NCBI RefSeq assembly: GCF_013410775.1
Contig: NZ_JACCFH010000001.1
Coordinates: 806,001-870,000, forward strand
Source of the DNA: Sphaerotilus montanus
GTDB taxonomy: Bacteria; Pseudomonadota; Gammaproteobacteria; Burkholderiales; Burkholderiaceae_C
Length of the DNA stretch: 64,000 nucleotides
Direction: 5' to 3'
The notes below the pieces were generated by a model, which did not search any database, was not told the DNA's origin, and saw only the letters and a program-made list of their open reading frames with translations. This document shows positions 1 to 15,089 of the stretch, in pieces (position 1 is the stretch's first letter; every line of letters begins with the position of its first letter). A program made the translations under genes and the position numbers.

Positions 1-830
1 CCGGCCTGCACGACGGCATCGGCTACACGCTGCAACTCGGCAACGCCGCCCTGCTCGCCGAGCGCACCGGCATCGACGTCATCGCCGACCTGCGCAGCCG
101 CGACGTCGCCGCAGGTGGCCAGGGTGCGCCGCTGGTGCCGGTCTTCCACCAGCACGTCTTCGGCCGACCCGACGCCACGCGCGCCGTCGTCAACATCGGC
201 GGCATCAGCAACCTGACCATCCTGCGGCCCGGAGAGCCGGCCCGCGGCTTCGACTGCGGACCCGGCAATGCGCTGATGGACCACTGGATCCACCGCCACC
301 ACGGCCGCGCCTACGACGACCGCGGCACCTGGGCGGCCAGCGGCACGGCCTCGCCCGCCCTGCTGGCCGACCTGCTGGCGCAACCCTATTTCGCCCAGCA
401 GCCGCCCAAGAGCACCGGGCGCGACCTGTTCCATCCCGCATGGCTGCAGGAGCGGCTGGACGCGCTCGCCCGGACCGGCGCACCCGTGCCGTCCCGCGCC
501 GACGTCCAGGCGACGCTGTGCGAGTTCACCGCCGCGGCCATCGCCGACGACGTGCGCCGCCACGCGCCCGATGCAGCCGATCTGCTGGTGTGTGGCGGGG
601 GCGCCTTCAACGACACGCTGATCACGCGCCTGAAGGCCCTTCTGCCCGGTCTGGCGATCCTTTCCACCGAGGCGGAGGGCCTGCCCGCGCTGGAAGTCGA
701 GGCGGCGGCCTTTGCCTGGCTGGCCCACATGCATGTGCATCGGCGCGCTGCGAACGAGCCGGCGGTGACGGGGGCGACGGGGTTGCGGGTGCTGGGGGCG
801 TGTTACCCCAGCGGTCCGGACTGCCGCTGA
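1..830 (+). CDS. anmK: Anhydro-N-acetylmuramic acid kinase, 5' end cut by window
   Basis: This enzyme phosphorylates and opens 1,6-anhydro-N-acetylmuramic acid, recycling cytoplasmic cell-wall sugar to MurNAc-6-phosphate. The reading frame is open from position 3, so the start lies upstream of the window. About 275 residues are visible of a family that is usually 360-390 long. Seen directly: the N-terminal DGIGYTLQLGNAALLAERTG segment, the conserved VNIGGISNLT and GFDCGPGNALMD stretches of the ASKHA-type fold, and a late VCGGGAFNDTL segment typical of AnmK C-termini. The next gene starts about 160 bases downstream on the same strand and has no obvious functional link. Identification is firm from these motifs. 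Confidence 0.93.
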   Translation, partial: GLHDGIGYTLQLGNAALLAERTGIDVIADLRSRDVAAGGQGAPLVPVFHQHVFGRPDATRAVVNIGGISNLTILRPGEPARGFDCGPGNALMDHWIHRHHGRAYDDRGTWAASGTASPALLADLLAQPYFAQQPPKSTGRDLFHPAWLQERLDALARTGAPVPSRADVQATLCEFTAAAIADDVRRHAPDAADLLVCGGGAFNDTLITRLKALLPGLAILSTEAEGLPALEVEAAAFAWLAHMHVHRRAANEPAVTGATGLRVLGACYPSGPDCR

Positions 831-992
831 AGGCCCCCACTGTTGCAGGACGCGAAACACTGACTTGGCGCCCACAGGCATTCCGCTGCCTGGCAGGCGA
901 GGCCACAGTCACGTCATGCATTGGCCATGTGGCCGAGCTGCTCCCCGGCACCTTGTTGCCCGGGAGCCCTCCACATCACCGAGATGACCGCC

Positions 993-1613
993 ATGTCCAT
1001 CACCCTCCACGGCTTCCCGCTCTCCGGCCACTCGCACCGCGTTCAACTCGCGCTGTCCCTGATGGGACTGCCGCATCAGGTGGTGCAGGTCGACCTGAAG
1101 AACGGCGCGCACAAGTCGCCCGAGTTCCTCCAGCTCAACCCGTTCGGCCAGGTGCCAGTGCTCGACGACGGCGGCACCACGCTGTTCGACTCCAACGCCA
1201 TCCTGGTCTACCTGGCCACGAAGTACGACGCCGACCACCGCTGGCTGCCGCGCGACCCCAAGGGTCAGGCCGACGTGCAGGCCTGGTTGTCGGTGGCGGC
1301 CGGACAGATTGCCTTCGGCCCGGCGGCGGCGCGCCTGATCACGGTGTTCGGCGCCAGGATCAACCCGGAAGACGTGATCGGCCGCGCGCATGGCCTGCTC
1401 AAGGTGATGGACGCACAACTGGCCGCGCGCCACTTCCTCGTCGGCAACAGCGCCACGCTGGCCGACATCGCCGGCTACAGCTATGTCTCGGCCGCACCGG
1501 AAGGCAACGTGGACCTCGCGGCCTACCCGAACGTGCGCGCCTGGCTGGCCCGCGTGGAAGCGCTGCCCGGCTTCGTGCCGTTCCAGAAGACGCCGGTCGG
1601 TCTGGCCGCCTGA
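993..1613 (+). CDS. Glutathione S-transferase family protein
   Basis: Predicted soluble glutathione S-transferase of 206 residues. The N-terminal thioredoxin-like domain starts at [17 protein letters not shown] and holds the usual N-P-F-G-Q-V-P-V-L and D-S-N-A-I-L-V-Y-L glutathione-site segments. The C-terminal half is the all-helical domain, with the L-A-D-I-A-G-Y-S-Y stretch normal for GSTs. I chose the ATG at 993. ATGs at 921 and 984 are in frame but would add residues unlike the family N-terminus. Substrate cannot be told from sequence. It lies 41 bases before an oxidoreductase, and the two may be co-transcribed in a detoxification or redox setting, which is inference. Confidence 0.88.
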   Translation: MSITLHGFPLSGHSHRVQLALSLMGLPHQVVQVDLKNGAHKSPEFLQLNPFGQVPVLDDGGTTLFDSNAILVYLATKYDADHRWLPRDPKGQADVQAWLSVAAGQIAFGPAAARLITVFGARINPEDVIGRAHGLLKVMDAQLAARHFLVGNSATLADIAGYSYVSAAPEGNVDLAAYPNVRAWLARVEALPGFVPFQKTPVGLAA

Positions 1614-1654
1614 CAGCCTGATCGTCACAGACTGCGCCACCCCGGGAGCCGACC

Positions 1655-3721
1655 ATGGACACCGCCATCACACGCCAGGACAACCCCTTCCACGCCGGCG
1701 AGCAGGCGGTGCACGAACGGCTGGGCATCCGCGAACGCATGGTCAGCCTGGGGCAGCGTGTCATCCGCACCGCGATGCCCGAGCAGCACCAGCGCTTCTT
1801 CGAGCAGCTGCCGTTCCTGCTGGCAGGCTCGGTGGACGGTGCAGGCCGGCCCTGGGCTTCGGTGCTGGTGGGTCGGCCCGGATTCGTGCAGGCGCCGGAC
1901 GCCAGGCGGCTGGACTTCCACGCGCGGCCGATTCCCGGCGACCCACTGGCCGAAGGCCTGGTCCCGGGCGCGCAGCTGGGCTTCCTGGGCATCGAGCTGC
2001 ACACGCGACGGCGCAACCGCGTCAACGGCCATGTCGTGGCCACCGATGCGGGAGGCTTCAGCGTCGAGGTCGACCAGTCGGTGGGCAACTGCCCGCAGTA
2101 CATCCAGGGGCGCGCGTGCACCTGGGTGCGCGATGCCGCTGACCTGCGGCCGCGCGGCACCGAGGCCCTCAGCGCGCTGGACGCCGATGCACGCGCGCTC
2201 ATCGCACGCTCGGACACCCTGTTCATCGCCACCCAGGCGCCCGCCACCGCGGACGGTGCCGACGTGGCAACCGGCCGCGGTGCCGATGTCTCGCACCGCG
2301 GCGGGCGGCCTGGTTTCGTGAAGATCGAGGACGCGCACACCTTCCTCGTGCCCGACTTCACCGGCAACTTCTTCTTCATGACCTTGGGCAACCTGCAGCT
2401 GAACCCGCGCGCCGGCGTGCTGTTCATCGACTTCGAGACCGGCGACCTGCTCACGCTGACCGGCACGGCCGAAGTGGTGTGGGAGGGGGAGGCGCTGAAG
2501 GCCTTCGACGGCGCCGAACGCGCGTGGCGCTTCCGCCTCGACGGCGGCTGGCGGCTGCGTGAGGCGCTGCCGCTGCGCTGGGCGTTCCGCGACTTCTCGC
2601 CCCACTCGACCCTCACCGGCACCTGGGCCGAGGCCGAGGCACGCCGCGAGGCCCAGGGCCTGGCGCAGACCTGGCGGCCCTACCAGGTCACGCGCGTCGT
2701 CGACGAGAGCCACGTCATCCGATCCTTCCACCTCACACCGGCCGACGGCCATGCGGTCCCGCCCTTCCAGGCCGGGCAGCACCTGCCGATCCGCCTGAAC
2801 ACCACGGCGGGTGAGGTGCTGCACCGGACCTACACCCTCTCGCAGGCGCCCAGCGACGAAGGCCTGCGCCTGAGCGTCAAGCGCGAGGGCACGGCCTCTC
2901 GCCATCTGCACGACCACGTGCGCGCGGGCGACGTGATCGAGGCGCTGGGCCCGCGCGGCCAGTTCACGATCGACGCGCAGCTGCGTCGCCCGGCCGTGCT
3001 GATCGGTGCCGGCGTGGGCATCACGCCGATGGTGGCGTTTGCGCGCCACCTGGTCGCCGAAGGGTTCCGCCGCCGGCGCACGCGGCCGCTGCACCTGGTT
3101 CAGGTGGCGCGCGACGCGTCGCTGCGCGCATTCGGGGACGAGCTGAACGACCTCGTGCAGCGCGCCAAGGGTGCGATGCAGCTGCACGTGGTGCTGGACA
3201 GCGGGGAGGGTGCCCCCGAGGGCGCGCACCCCGGCCCGCTGACGATCGACCGGTTGAAGTCGCTGCTGCCCTTCGACGACCACGAGTTCTTTCTCTGCGG
3301 CCCACTCAGTTTCATGCAGGCGCTGTACGACGGCCTGCGCGACCTGGGTGTTCGCGACACCCGCATCCAGGCCGAGGCCTTCGGGCCGTCGTCGCTGAAG
3401 CGACGCTCGGACGGCCAAGCCGCGGCGTCGCCCCCACCGTTGCCGCCGGCCCAGCACGCCACCGTGCGCTTCACGCGCAGCGGCGATGCGGCCGCGTGGA
3501 CACCCGAACGCGGCACGCTGCTGGCGTTCGCGGAAGGCCAGGGCTTGAATCCGCCCTTCTCATGCCGTGCCGGGCATTGCGGGTCGTGTGCCACGCGTCT
3601 GACAGCCGGCCGGGTGACCTATGCCGAGCCCACGGCGTGGCGCCCCGCCGACGGCGAGGTGCTGCTGTGCTGCGCGGTGCCGGCGGCGGGCGACGGGGCG
3701 CACATCGAACTGGACCTTTGA
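1655..3721 (+). CDS. PNPOx-like / ferredoxin reductase / 2Fe-2S ferredoxin fusion protein
   Basis: A 688-residue multidomain flavoprotein. Residues about 1-330 form a pyridoxamine-5'-phosphate-oxidase-like split barrel, a flavin-binding fold. About 345-590 form a ferredoxin-NADP+ reductase module, with the FAD motif RTYTLS near residue 391 and the nucleotide-binding GAGVGITPM near 450. The C-terminal 90 residues are a plant-type 2Fe-2S ferredoxin with C637, C642 and C645 in a C-x4-C-x2-C motif and a last ligand at C672 or C673. The likely electron path is NAD(P)H to FAD to the 2Fe-2S centre, with the N-terminal barrel as a possible second flavin site. The ATG at 1655 follows GGGAG. The physiological substrate is unknown. 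It is flanked by a GST and a convergent LysR gene. Confidence 0.85.
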   Translation: MDTAITRQDNPFHAGEQAVHERLGIRERMVSLGQRVIRTAMPEQHQRFFEQLPFLLAGSVDGAGRPWASVLVGRPGFVQAPDARRLDFHARPIPGDPLAEGLVPGAQLGFLGIELHTRRRNRVNGHVVATDAGGFSVEVDQSVGNCPQYIQGRACTWVRDAADLRPRGTEALSALDADARALIARSDTLFIATQAPATADGADVATGRGADVSHRGGRPGFVKIEDAHTFLVPDFTGNFFFMTLGNLQLNPRAGVLFIDFETGDLLTLTGTAEVVWEGEALKAFDGAERAWRFRLDGGWRLREALPLRWAFRDFSPHSTLTGTWAEAEARREAQGLAQTWRPYQVTRVVDESHVIRSFHLTPADGHAVPPFQAGQHLPIRLNTTAGEVLHRTYTLSQAPSDEGLRLSVKREGTASRHLHDHVRAGDVIEALGPRGQFTIDAQLRRPAVLIGAGVGITPMVAFARHLVAEGFRRRRTRPLHLVQVARDASLRAFGDELNDLVQRAKGAMQLHVVLDSGEGAPEGAHPGPLTIDRLKSLLPFDDHEFFLCGPLSFMQALYDGLRDLGVRDTRIQAEAFGPSSLKRRSDGQAAASPPPLPPAQHATVRFTRSGDAAAWTPERGTLLAFAEGQGLNPPFSCRAGHCGSCATRLTAGRVTYAEPTAWRPADGEVLLCCAVPAAGDGAHIELDL

Positions 3722-3763
3722 CGAAGCCCCGCAACGCACACGATGGACACGCCCACCTGGCCG

Positions 3764-4663
3764 TCAGTTCAGGGCTGGATCGGCACGCAGCATGTCCACC
3801 GCCAGATCGATGAAGGCGCGCACCTTCTGCGTCGCACGCCGCCCCTCGTGGTGCAACACGTGCACCGGCAGCGGCGCCCCTTCGAATTTCTCCAGCAGGA
3901 TCTGCAGCGCGCCGCTGCGCACATGCGCCGCCACCTGGTAGCTCAACAGCCGCGTGATGCCCAGGCCCGCCACCGCCGCGGCGATGGCCGAGTCGTTTGT
4001 CGTCGTGCGCAGCCGCGGCTGCAGGCGCTGCAGCAAGGGCTTGCCGCCATCGTTGAAGCGCCATTCCGACACCGGGGTCACGCCCGAGGCCGACACGATG
4101 GCGTGCCGGGCCAGCTCTTCCGGGCGCCGTGGCATACCCTGCGCCTCCAGATAGGCGGGGGCAGCCACCAGCACACGACGAACGCGCCCGACGCGCGCAG
4201 CCTGCAGCGACGAGTCGGGCAGTTCGCCGATGCGCACCGCCACGTCGACCCCCTCCTCGACGACGTTGACCACGCGGTCCAGGAACAGGCACTGCGCATC
4301 GACCTCGGGGTATTGCTGCAGGTAACGCACCAGGATCGGCGTCACGTACAGCTGGCCGAACAGCACCGGCGCCGTCAGCGAGAGCGTGCCCGGCGGCGCG
4401 GCGTGGGTGCCCGTGGCCAGCGTCTCTGCCTCGTCGATGTCGGCCAGGATGCGGCGGCAGTCTTCCGCAAAGCGCGCGCCCGCGTCGGTGACGCGCACGA
4501 TGCGGGTGGTGCGCGTCAGCAGGCGCAGGCCTAACCGTTCTTCCAGTTCCGCAACCGCCCGCGTCACCACCGGCGGCGACAGGTTGAGCTTGCGGGCCGC
4601 ACGGGCAAAGCCGCCGCTGTCGACGACGGCGACGAAGGTGGTCATGGCTTGCAGGCGGTCCAT
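3764..4663 (-). CDS. LysR-family transcriptional regulator
   Basis: A 299-residue LysR-type regulator. The N-terminal winged helix-turn-helix (about residues 1-60) reads DRLQAMTTFVAVVDSGGFA then AARKLNLSPPVVTRAVAELE, the form seen in the large subgroup acting on oxidoreductase and detoxification genes. The remainder is the periplasmic-binding-protein-like effector domain. It is transcribed away from the NTF2-like gene at 4782, with 118 bases between. An inverted repeat in that gap could be its operator. Targets are inferred to be itself, the divergent gene and perhaps the following flavoenzyme. The effector is not predictable. Confidence 0.92.
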   Translation of the reverse strand: MDRLQAMTTFVAVVDSGGFARAARKLNLSPPVVTRAVAELEERLGLRLLTRTTRIVRVTDAGARFAEDCRRILADIDEAETLATGTHAAPPGTLSLTAPVLFGQLYVTPILVRYLQQYPEVDAQCLFLDRVVNVVEEGVDVAVRIGELPDSSLQAARVGRVRRVLVAAPAYLEAQGMPRRPEELARHAIVSASGVTPVSEWRFNDGGKPLLQRLQPRLRTTTNDSAIAAAVAGLGITRLLSYQVAAHVRSGALQILLEKFEGAPLPVHVLHHEGRRATQKVRAFIDLAVDMLRADPALN

Positions 4664-4707
4664 ACTGTTTCCGTTTCAGAAAGTCTGTCTTGGGTGGCCC
4701 ACGGATT

Positions 4708-4733
4708 CTCTGCGCAGCCAGCATCACGCAGAG
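4708..4733. promoter_or_regulatory. Inverted repeat, candidate LysR operator
   Basis: Two perfect 7-base arms, CTCTGCG and CGCAGAG, are separated by 12 bases between the divergent LysR gene and the NTF2-like gene. The position suits a LysR-type binding site. The sequence does not show which protein binds. Confidence 0.35.
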
Positions 4734-4781
4734 TTCGTCTGCCACCCCACCTGTCTTTCGATGACCCCATAGGAACCCGCC

Positions 4782-5261
4782 ATGACCACCACGGCCCCAC
4801 CCCGTCCGCCGCTGCCCCCGTTCACCCGCGAGACCGCGGCCCAGAAGGTGCGCCTGGCCGAGGACGCCTGGAACACGCGTGATCCTCAGCGCGTGGCGCT
4901 GGCGTACACGGTGGACACGGTCTGGCGCAACCGCGCCGAGTTTCCGGTGGGCCGCGCGCAGGTGCAGGCCTTCCTTGAGCGGAAGTGGGCACGCGAACTG
5001 GACTACCGCCTCATCAAGGAGGCGTGGGCCCACGATGGCCACCGCATCGCGGTGCGTTTTGCCTACGAGTGGCGCGATGACGCCGGCAACTGGTTCCGCT
5101 CATACGGCAACGAGAACTGGGAGTTCGACGACCTCGGCTACATGCACCGGCGCTTCGCCAGCATCAACGACAAGCCGATCACCGAGCAGGAGCGCAAGTT
5201 CCATTGGCCCCAGGGCCGCCGGCCCGACGACCATCCGGGCTTGAGCGAGCTGGGCCTGTGA
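4782..5261 (+). CDS. DUF1348 / NTF2-like (SnoaL-fold) protein
   Basis: A 159-residue protein matching the DUF1348 type of the NTF2/SnoaL fold: a single small alpha+beta cone-shaped domain of about 150 residues. The region [10 protein letters not shown] near residue 30 and [10 protein letters not shown] near residue 88 are characteristic of the family as I recall it. The biochemical role of the family is not established, and the cavity suggests small-molecule binding or catalysis. The start at 4782 is preceded by AGGAA at good spacing. It is divergent from a LysR gene and 17 bases ahead of a dihydrolipoamide-dehydrogenase-type gene, so the pair is probably an operon. Confidence 0.82.
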   Translation: MTTTAPPRPPLPPFTRETAAQKVRLAEDAWNTRDPQRVALAYTVDTVWRNRAEFPVGRAQVQAFLERKWARELDYRLIKEAWAHDGHRIAVRFAYEWRDDAGNWFRSYGNENWEFDDLGYMHRRFASINDKPITEQERKFHWPQGRRPDDHPGLSELGL

Positions 5262-5278
5262 AGGAAGGGAAAGCGACC

Positions 5279-6727
5279 ATGAACGCAAACCATGTCATCG
5301 AGACCGACGTCGCCATCATCGGTGCAGGCACGGCCGGCATGTCGGCGTACCGAGCGGCGCTGGAACACACGCCGCGGGTGCTGGTGATCGAGCGCGGTGT
5401 CTACGGCACCACCTGTGCGCGTGTCGGCTGCATGCCCAGCAAGCTGCTGATCGCGGCGGCCGAAGCGGCGCATGCGGTGGCCGGTGCGGCACGCTTCGGC
5501 GTGGTGGCCGGGCCGGTGGCCATCGACGGCCGCGCCGTGATGGCGCGTGTGCGCAGTGAACGGGACCGTTTTGTCGGCTTCGTCGTTGACGCCGTGCAGC
5601 GCTGGCCTGCCGAGCACCGGCTGATGGGCCGTGCCCGCTTCGTCGATGACCACACCCTGCTGGTGGGTGCCACGCAAGTGCGCGCGCAGCGCATCGTCAT
5701 CGCCACCGGTTCGCGGCCCGATGTGCCGGAGACCTGGCGCGCGGCACTGGGGGATCGGTTGATCGTCAACGACGATGTCTTCGAGTGGACCGACCTGCCG
5801 CGCTCGGTGGCGGTGGTGGGAGCCGGTGTCATCGGCCTGGAACTGGCGCAGGCGCTGCACCGGCTGGGTGTCCGGGTGCGCCTGTACGGCCGCACGGACC
5901 GCGTCGGCCCGCTCACCGACCCGGCGCTGCAGGCGCTGACGCGCCAGGTGTTCGCCGCCGAACTGCCGCTGAGCACCGGCCTCGCGCAGATCGAACCGCG
6001 CCGTGACGGTGACAGCGTCGTCGTGCGGGCCACCGGCCACGACGGCAGCGTGCACGAGGAACGCTTCGACTGGCTGCTGGCCGCCACCGGGCGCCGGCCC
6101 AACATCGACCAGCTCGGCCTGGAACACACCACGCTGCCGCTGGACGCGGACGGCATTCCGTTGCACGACCGCCGCAGTGCCCAGGTGGCGGACCATCCGG
6201 TGTTCATCGCAGGGGACGTGAACGAGGACCGCCCGCTGCTGCACGAAGCAGCCGACGAAGGGCGCATCGCGGGCGACAACGCCGGTCGCTTCCCCGACGT
6301 GCGCATGCGGCCGCGCCGTGCGCCGCTGGCGGTGGTGTTCAGCGAGCCACAGATCGCGCTGGCCGGCGCCAGCCACGCCGAGCTGAGCGCCAGCGGCATC
6401 GCCTTCGAGACCGGCCGCGTGTCCTTCGAGGACCAGGGCCGCAGCCGCGTGATGGGCCGCAACCAGGGCGCCTTGCACGTCTACGGTGAGGTGGGCACCG
6501 GCCGCTTCCTGGGCGCCGAGATGCTGGGCCCGGCGGCCGAGCACATCGGCCACCTGCTGGCCTGGTCGGTGCAACGCGGCGACACCGTGCAGCAGATGCT
6601 CGACAGTCCGTTCTACCACCCGGTGGTCGAGGAGGGCCTGCGGACCGCGCTGCGCCAGCTGCAGCGCGCCCTGCACATGGGGCCGGTGCCGGTGGAGCGC
6701 TGTCTGGACTGCGGCCCCGGCACATGA
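5279..6727 (+). CDS. Dihydrolipoamide dehydrogenase-type flavoprotein disulfide reductase
   Basis: A 482-residue class I pyridine nucleotide-disulfide oxidoreductase. It shows an N-terminal FAD dinucleotide fold (IIGAGTAG), the redox-active disulfide C46-x4-C51 in TCARVGCMPSK, a second Rossmann fold with VVGAGVIGLE for NAD(P)H, and a C-terminal dimerisation domain with the catalytic H447-P...E452 pair. The enzyme class reoxidises dithiols such as dihydrolipoamide. No E1, E2, glycine-cleavage or mercury genes are nearby, so the partner is unknown and it may serve a stress or detoxification role. The start at 5279 follows AAGGAAGGG. A longer in-frame start at 5204 would overlap the upstream gene and was rejected. 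Confidence 0.88.
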   Translation: MNANHVIETDVAIIGAGTAGMSAYRAALEHTPRVLVIERGVYGTTCARVGCMPSKLLIAAAEAAHAVAGAARFGVVAGPVAIDGRAVMARVRSERDRFVGFVVDAVQRWPAEHRLMGRARFVDDHTLLVGATQVRAQRIVIATGSRPDVPETWRAALGDRLIVNDDVFEWTDLPRSVAVVGAGVIGLELAQALHRLGVRVRLYGRTDRVGPLTDPALQALTRQVFAAELPLSTGLAQIEPRRDGDSVVVRATGHDGSVHEERFDWLLAATGRRPNIDQLGLEHTTLPLDADGIPLHDRRSAQVADHPVFIAGDVNEDRPLLHEAADEGRIAGDNAGRFPDVRMRPRRAPLAVVFSEPQIALAGASHAELSASGIAFETGRVSFEDQGRSRVMGRNQGALHVYGEVGTGRFLGAEMLGPAAEHIGHLLAWSVQRGDTVQQMLDSPFYHPVVEEGLRTALRQLQRALHMGPVPVERCLDCGPGT

Positions 6728-6821
6728 CAGCACCGGAAGGGAAGGCCCACCCATGATCGACGTCCAGGGTTCCTGCGGCCGAACCCGAACGGCCGCATCC
6801 TGGTCATCGACACACCAAAAC

Positions 6822-6844
6822 AAAAACCGCCCGAAGGCGGTTTT
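6822..6844. terminator. Bidirectional rho-independent terminator
   Basis: An A-run, the stem CCGCC-CGAA-GGCGG and a T-run together form a symmetrical hairpin. It can end the rightward flavoenzyme transcript and the leftward gltD transcript. The same stem and loop core recurs at 57434-57449. Confidence 0.85.
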
Positions 6845-6865
6845 CAAACTCGAAGGCAGCGCACT

Positions 6866-8332
<1,467 letters not shown>

Positions 8333-8379
8333 GGTGCGTTGACTCTCGCAAATGTTCGGTTCGTCGGATGGCGGGGCGC

Positions 8380-13146
<4,767 letters not shown>

Positions 13147-13220
13147 GGCGCACTCCTGCGTATGGCGATGGAAAACCGTGCAAATTTACTGCACTGCAGC
13201 GAACCCCTCAAGCAAAACTA

Positions 13221-13240
13221 AAAGGGGTCAGACTCATTTA
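13221..13240 (+). repeat. Short motif A next to RayT (GGGGTCAGACTCATT type)
   Basis: AAAGGGGTCAGACTCATTTA lies between gltB and the 3' end of the transposase gene. A second, related copy follows 49 bases to the right. Motifs of this general form recur beside REP-associated tyrosine transposases in proteobacteria. That is recollection, not checked here. Confidence 0.5.
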
Positions 13241-13268
13241 AAATCAGATCAGCAAATTCACGACAATC

Positions 13269-13288
13269 AAATGGGGACAGATTGATTG
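13269..13288 (+). repeat. Short motif B next to RayT (GGGGACAGATTGATT type)
   Basis: This copy shares GGGG-x-CAGA-x3-ATT with motif A and keeps the same orientation, 18 bases from the transposase stop. The two together look like an element end rather than chance AT-rich spacer. Confidence 0.5.
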
Positions 13289-13306
13289 CCGTCTGCACCG
13301 ATGTGG

Positions 13307-14020
13307 TCAGGTTTCGGCCACCATGCGCTGTCGTGGTGCGCGGGCCGGACGGCCGCGCGGGCGTGGGGCCATGGGCCGCTCGGTGGTGGCGCCCAAGCCT
13401 GCAAGAAACGCACCAGACCCCAGCGCCCAGCCCTTGAGCGCGCTGTCGGTGTGGGCCTGGACCTCGTCGCCGGACAGCGGATCGTCGAGCAGACGCCGCC
13501 ATGCCAGTTCGCGCTCGAACGGCGTGTTGCCGGTCGCCCAGTACAGCGCGTGGTCGGTCAGCAGGCTGTCGCGGCGCCGTCCGAGGTGGTGCGAGGCACT
13601 CGACCACGGATAGTCGGTCGCGGCCGTGGGCGGGATCAGGCGCTGCGGGTTCTGCTCGATGTAGCGCATGCAGGCCAGCACGTGCGGGCCGCTCTCCAGC
13701 ACCGTGGCACGGAAGCGGCCATCCCAGAGCGTGCCGACCCGGCCGTGCCGGCGGTTGAAGGCCGAGACATAGCGCCGCCCGATCGCCTGCAGCATCTTGC
13801 TGAGCGCTTCCGCCGTCGGCGGCGTGACGAGCAGGTGGACGTGGTCGTCCATCAGCACATAGGCGTGGACCGCCACGTGCTGCAGCGCCGCAGCCTCGCG
13901 CAGGGCGGTGAGGTAGGCGAGGCGGTCCGTGTCGTCGAGGAAGACCGACTGGCGGTTGTGTCCACGCTGGATCACGTGGTGGGTCAGACCGGCAATGGCA
14001 AGGCGGGGCAGTCGGGCCAT
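13307..14020 (-). CDS. REP-associated tyrosine transposase (RayT / Y1 family)
   Basis: A 237-residue HUH-type Y1 single-strand nuclease of the TnpA-REP group. Seen: the start [20 protein letters not shown], the HUH metal motif in M-D-D-H-V-H-L-L-V near residue 70, and the candidate catalytic tyrosine in C-M-R-Y-I-E-Q-N-P near residue 125. It ends in a basic, proline-rich tail. The family nicks and moves REP hairpins instead of forming classic insertion sequences. The frame is open upstream to 14410, but that part overlaps cysK and is non-coding in character, so I start at the ATG at 14020. It lies between gltB and cysK, a recent-looking addition to a conserved neighbourhood. Confidence 0.9.
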   Translation of the reverse strand: MARLPRLAIAGLTHHVIQRGHNRQSVFLDDTDRLAYLTALREAAALQHVAVHAYVLMDDHVHLLVTPPTAEALSKMLQAIGRRYVSAFNRRHGRVGTLWDGRFRATVLESGPHVLACMRYIEQNPQRLIPPTAATDYPWSSASHHLGRRRDSLLTDHALYWATGNTPFERELAWRRLLDDPLSGDEVQAHTDSALKGWALGSGAFLAGLGATTERPMAPRPRGRPARAPRQRMVAET

Positions 14021-14159
14021 GGGCGAAAGTGCGGAAGCAGAGTGCAGGGCAAGGTCCGGATCGACCCGGATTGTGCGCACCGGACAGGCGGGCTGTCGAT
14101 GGTTCAGAATCCACATTCTCCTTCGACTTGTTCGTTTTGGTACCACCCGGAGTCCCCCC

Positions 14160-15083
14160 ATGAAAGCTGCCAGCGTTCTCGCCACGATCGGCAACACGCC
14201 GCACATCCGCATCAACCGCCTGTTCGGCCCGGGCGCCGAGGTCTGGATCAAGTCCGAGCGCGGCAACCCCGGCGGCTCGATCAAGGACCGCATCGCGCTG
14301 GCCATGGTCGAGGATGCCGAGGTCAGCGGTGCGCTGCAGCCCGGCGGCACCATCGTCGAGCCGACCTCCGGCAACACGGGTGTCGGGCTGGCGATGGTCG
14401 CGGCCGTCAAGGGCTACGCGCTGGTGCTGGTGATGCCCGAGAGCATGAGCATCGAGCGCCGCCGCCTGATGCTGGCCTATGGTGCGAAGTTCGTGCTGAC
14501 GCCCCGCGAGAAGGGCATGAAAGGCGCGATCGCCAAGGCGGAAGAGCTGGTCGCGGCCACCCCCGGCGCGTGGATGCCGCAGCAGTTCGAGAACCCGGCC
14601 AATGTCGCGGTCCATGTGCGCACCACCGCCGAGGAAATCTTCGCCGACTTCCCCGAAGGCCTGGACGCGCTGATCACCGGCGTGGGCACCGGCGGCCACC
14701 TGACCGGCTGCGCACAGGTGCTGAAGAGCCGCTGGCCGAACCTGAAGGTGTTCGCCGTCGAGCCGGCCGCGTCCCCCGTCATCAGCGGCGGCGCGCCGGC
14801 CCCGCACCCGATCCAGGGCATCGGCGCCGGTTTCATCCCGAAGAACCTGCACACCGACTTGCTCGACGGCGTGATCCAGGTCGACGCCGAAGCCGCACGC
14901 GAGATGGCGCGCCGCAGCGCCCGCGAGGAAGGCCTGCTGGTCGGCATCTCCAGCGGGGCGACGCTCGCCGCCATCGCGCAGAAGCTGCCGGAACTGCCGG
15001 CAGGCGCCCGCGTGCTGGGCTTCAACTACGACACCGGCGAGCGTTACCTGTCGATCGAAGGCTTCCTGCCGACCGAAGGCTGA
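14160..15083 (+). CDS. cysK: Cysteine synthase A (O-acetylserine sulfhydrylase)
   Basis: A PLP enzyme of 307 residues that replaces the acetate of O-acetylserine with sulfide to give cysteine. The PLP lysine lies in G-G-S-I-K-D-R near residue 42. The substrate loop [13 protein letters not shown] is near residue 70, and the phosphate-binding [10 protein letters not shown] near 175. The C-terminal [10 protein letters not shown] end is of the CysK kind rather than CysM. The start at 14160 gives the normal N-terminus [14 protein letters not shown]. Transcription diverges from the transposase gene and converges with dgt, whose stop is only 6 bases away. Confidence 0.94.
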   Translation: MKAASVLATIGNTPHIRINRLFGPGAEVWIKSERGNPGGSIKDRIALAMVEDAEVSGALQPGGTIVEPTSGNTGVGLAMVAAVKGYALVLVMPESMSIERRRLMLAYGAKFVLTPREKGMKGAIAKAEELVAATPGAWMPQQFENPANVAVHVRTTAEEIFADFPEGLDALITGVGTGGHLTGCAQVLKSRWPNLKVFAVEPAASPVISGGAPAPHPIQGIGAGFIPKNLHTDLLDGVIQVDAEAAREMARRSAREEGLLVGISSGATLAAIAQKLPELPAGARVLGFNYDTGERYLSIEGFLPTEG

Positions 15084-15089
15084 GCGGCC

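Noticed and set aside
6752-6821. Possible small gene or gene remnant starting ATG ATC GAC GTC behind AAGGGAAGG
   Set aside because: A ribosome-binding-like site precedes the ATG, but the frame runs into the terminator and gltD antisense, and no family resemblance is seen. At best it is a degraded fragment.
14021-14410. N-terminal extension of the RayT frame
   Set aside because: The added 130 codons overlap cysK antisense and do not resemble the family. The ATG at 14020 begins the typical RayT N-terminus.
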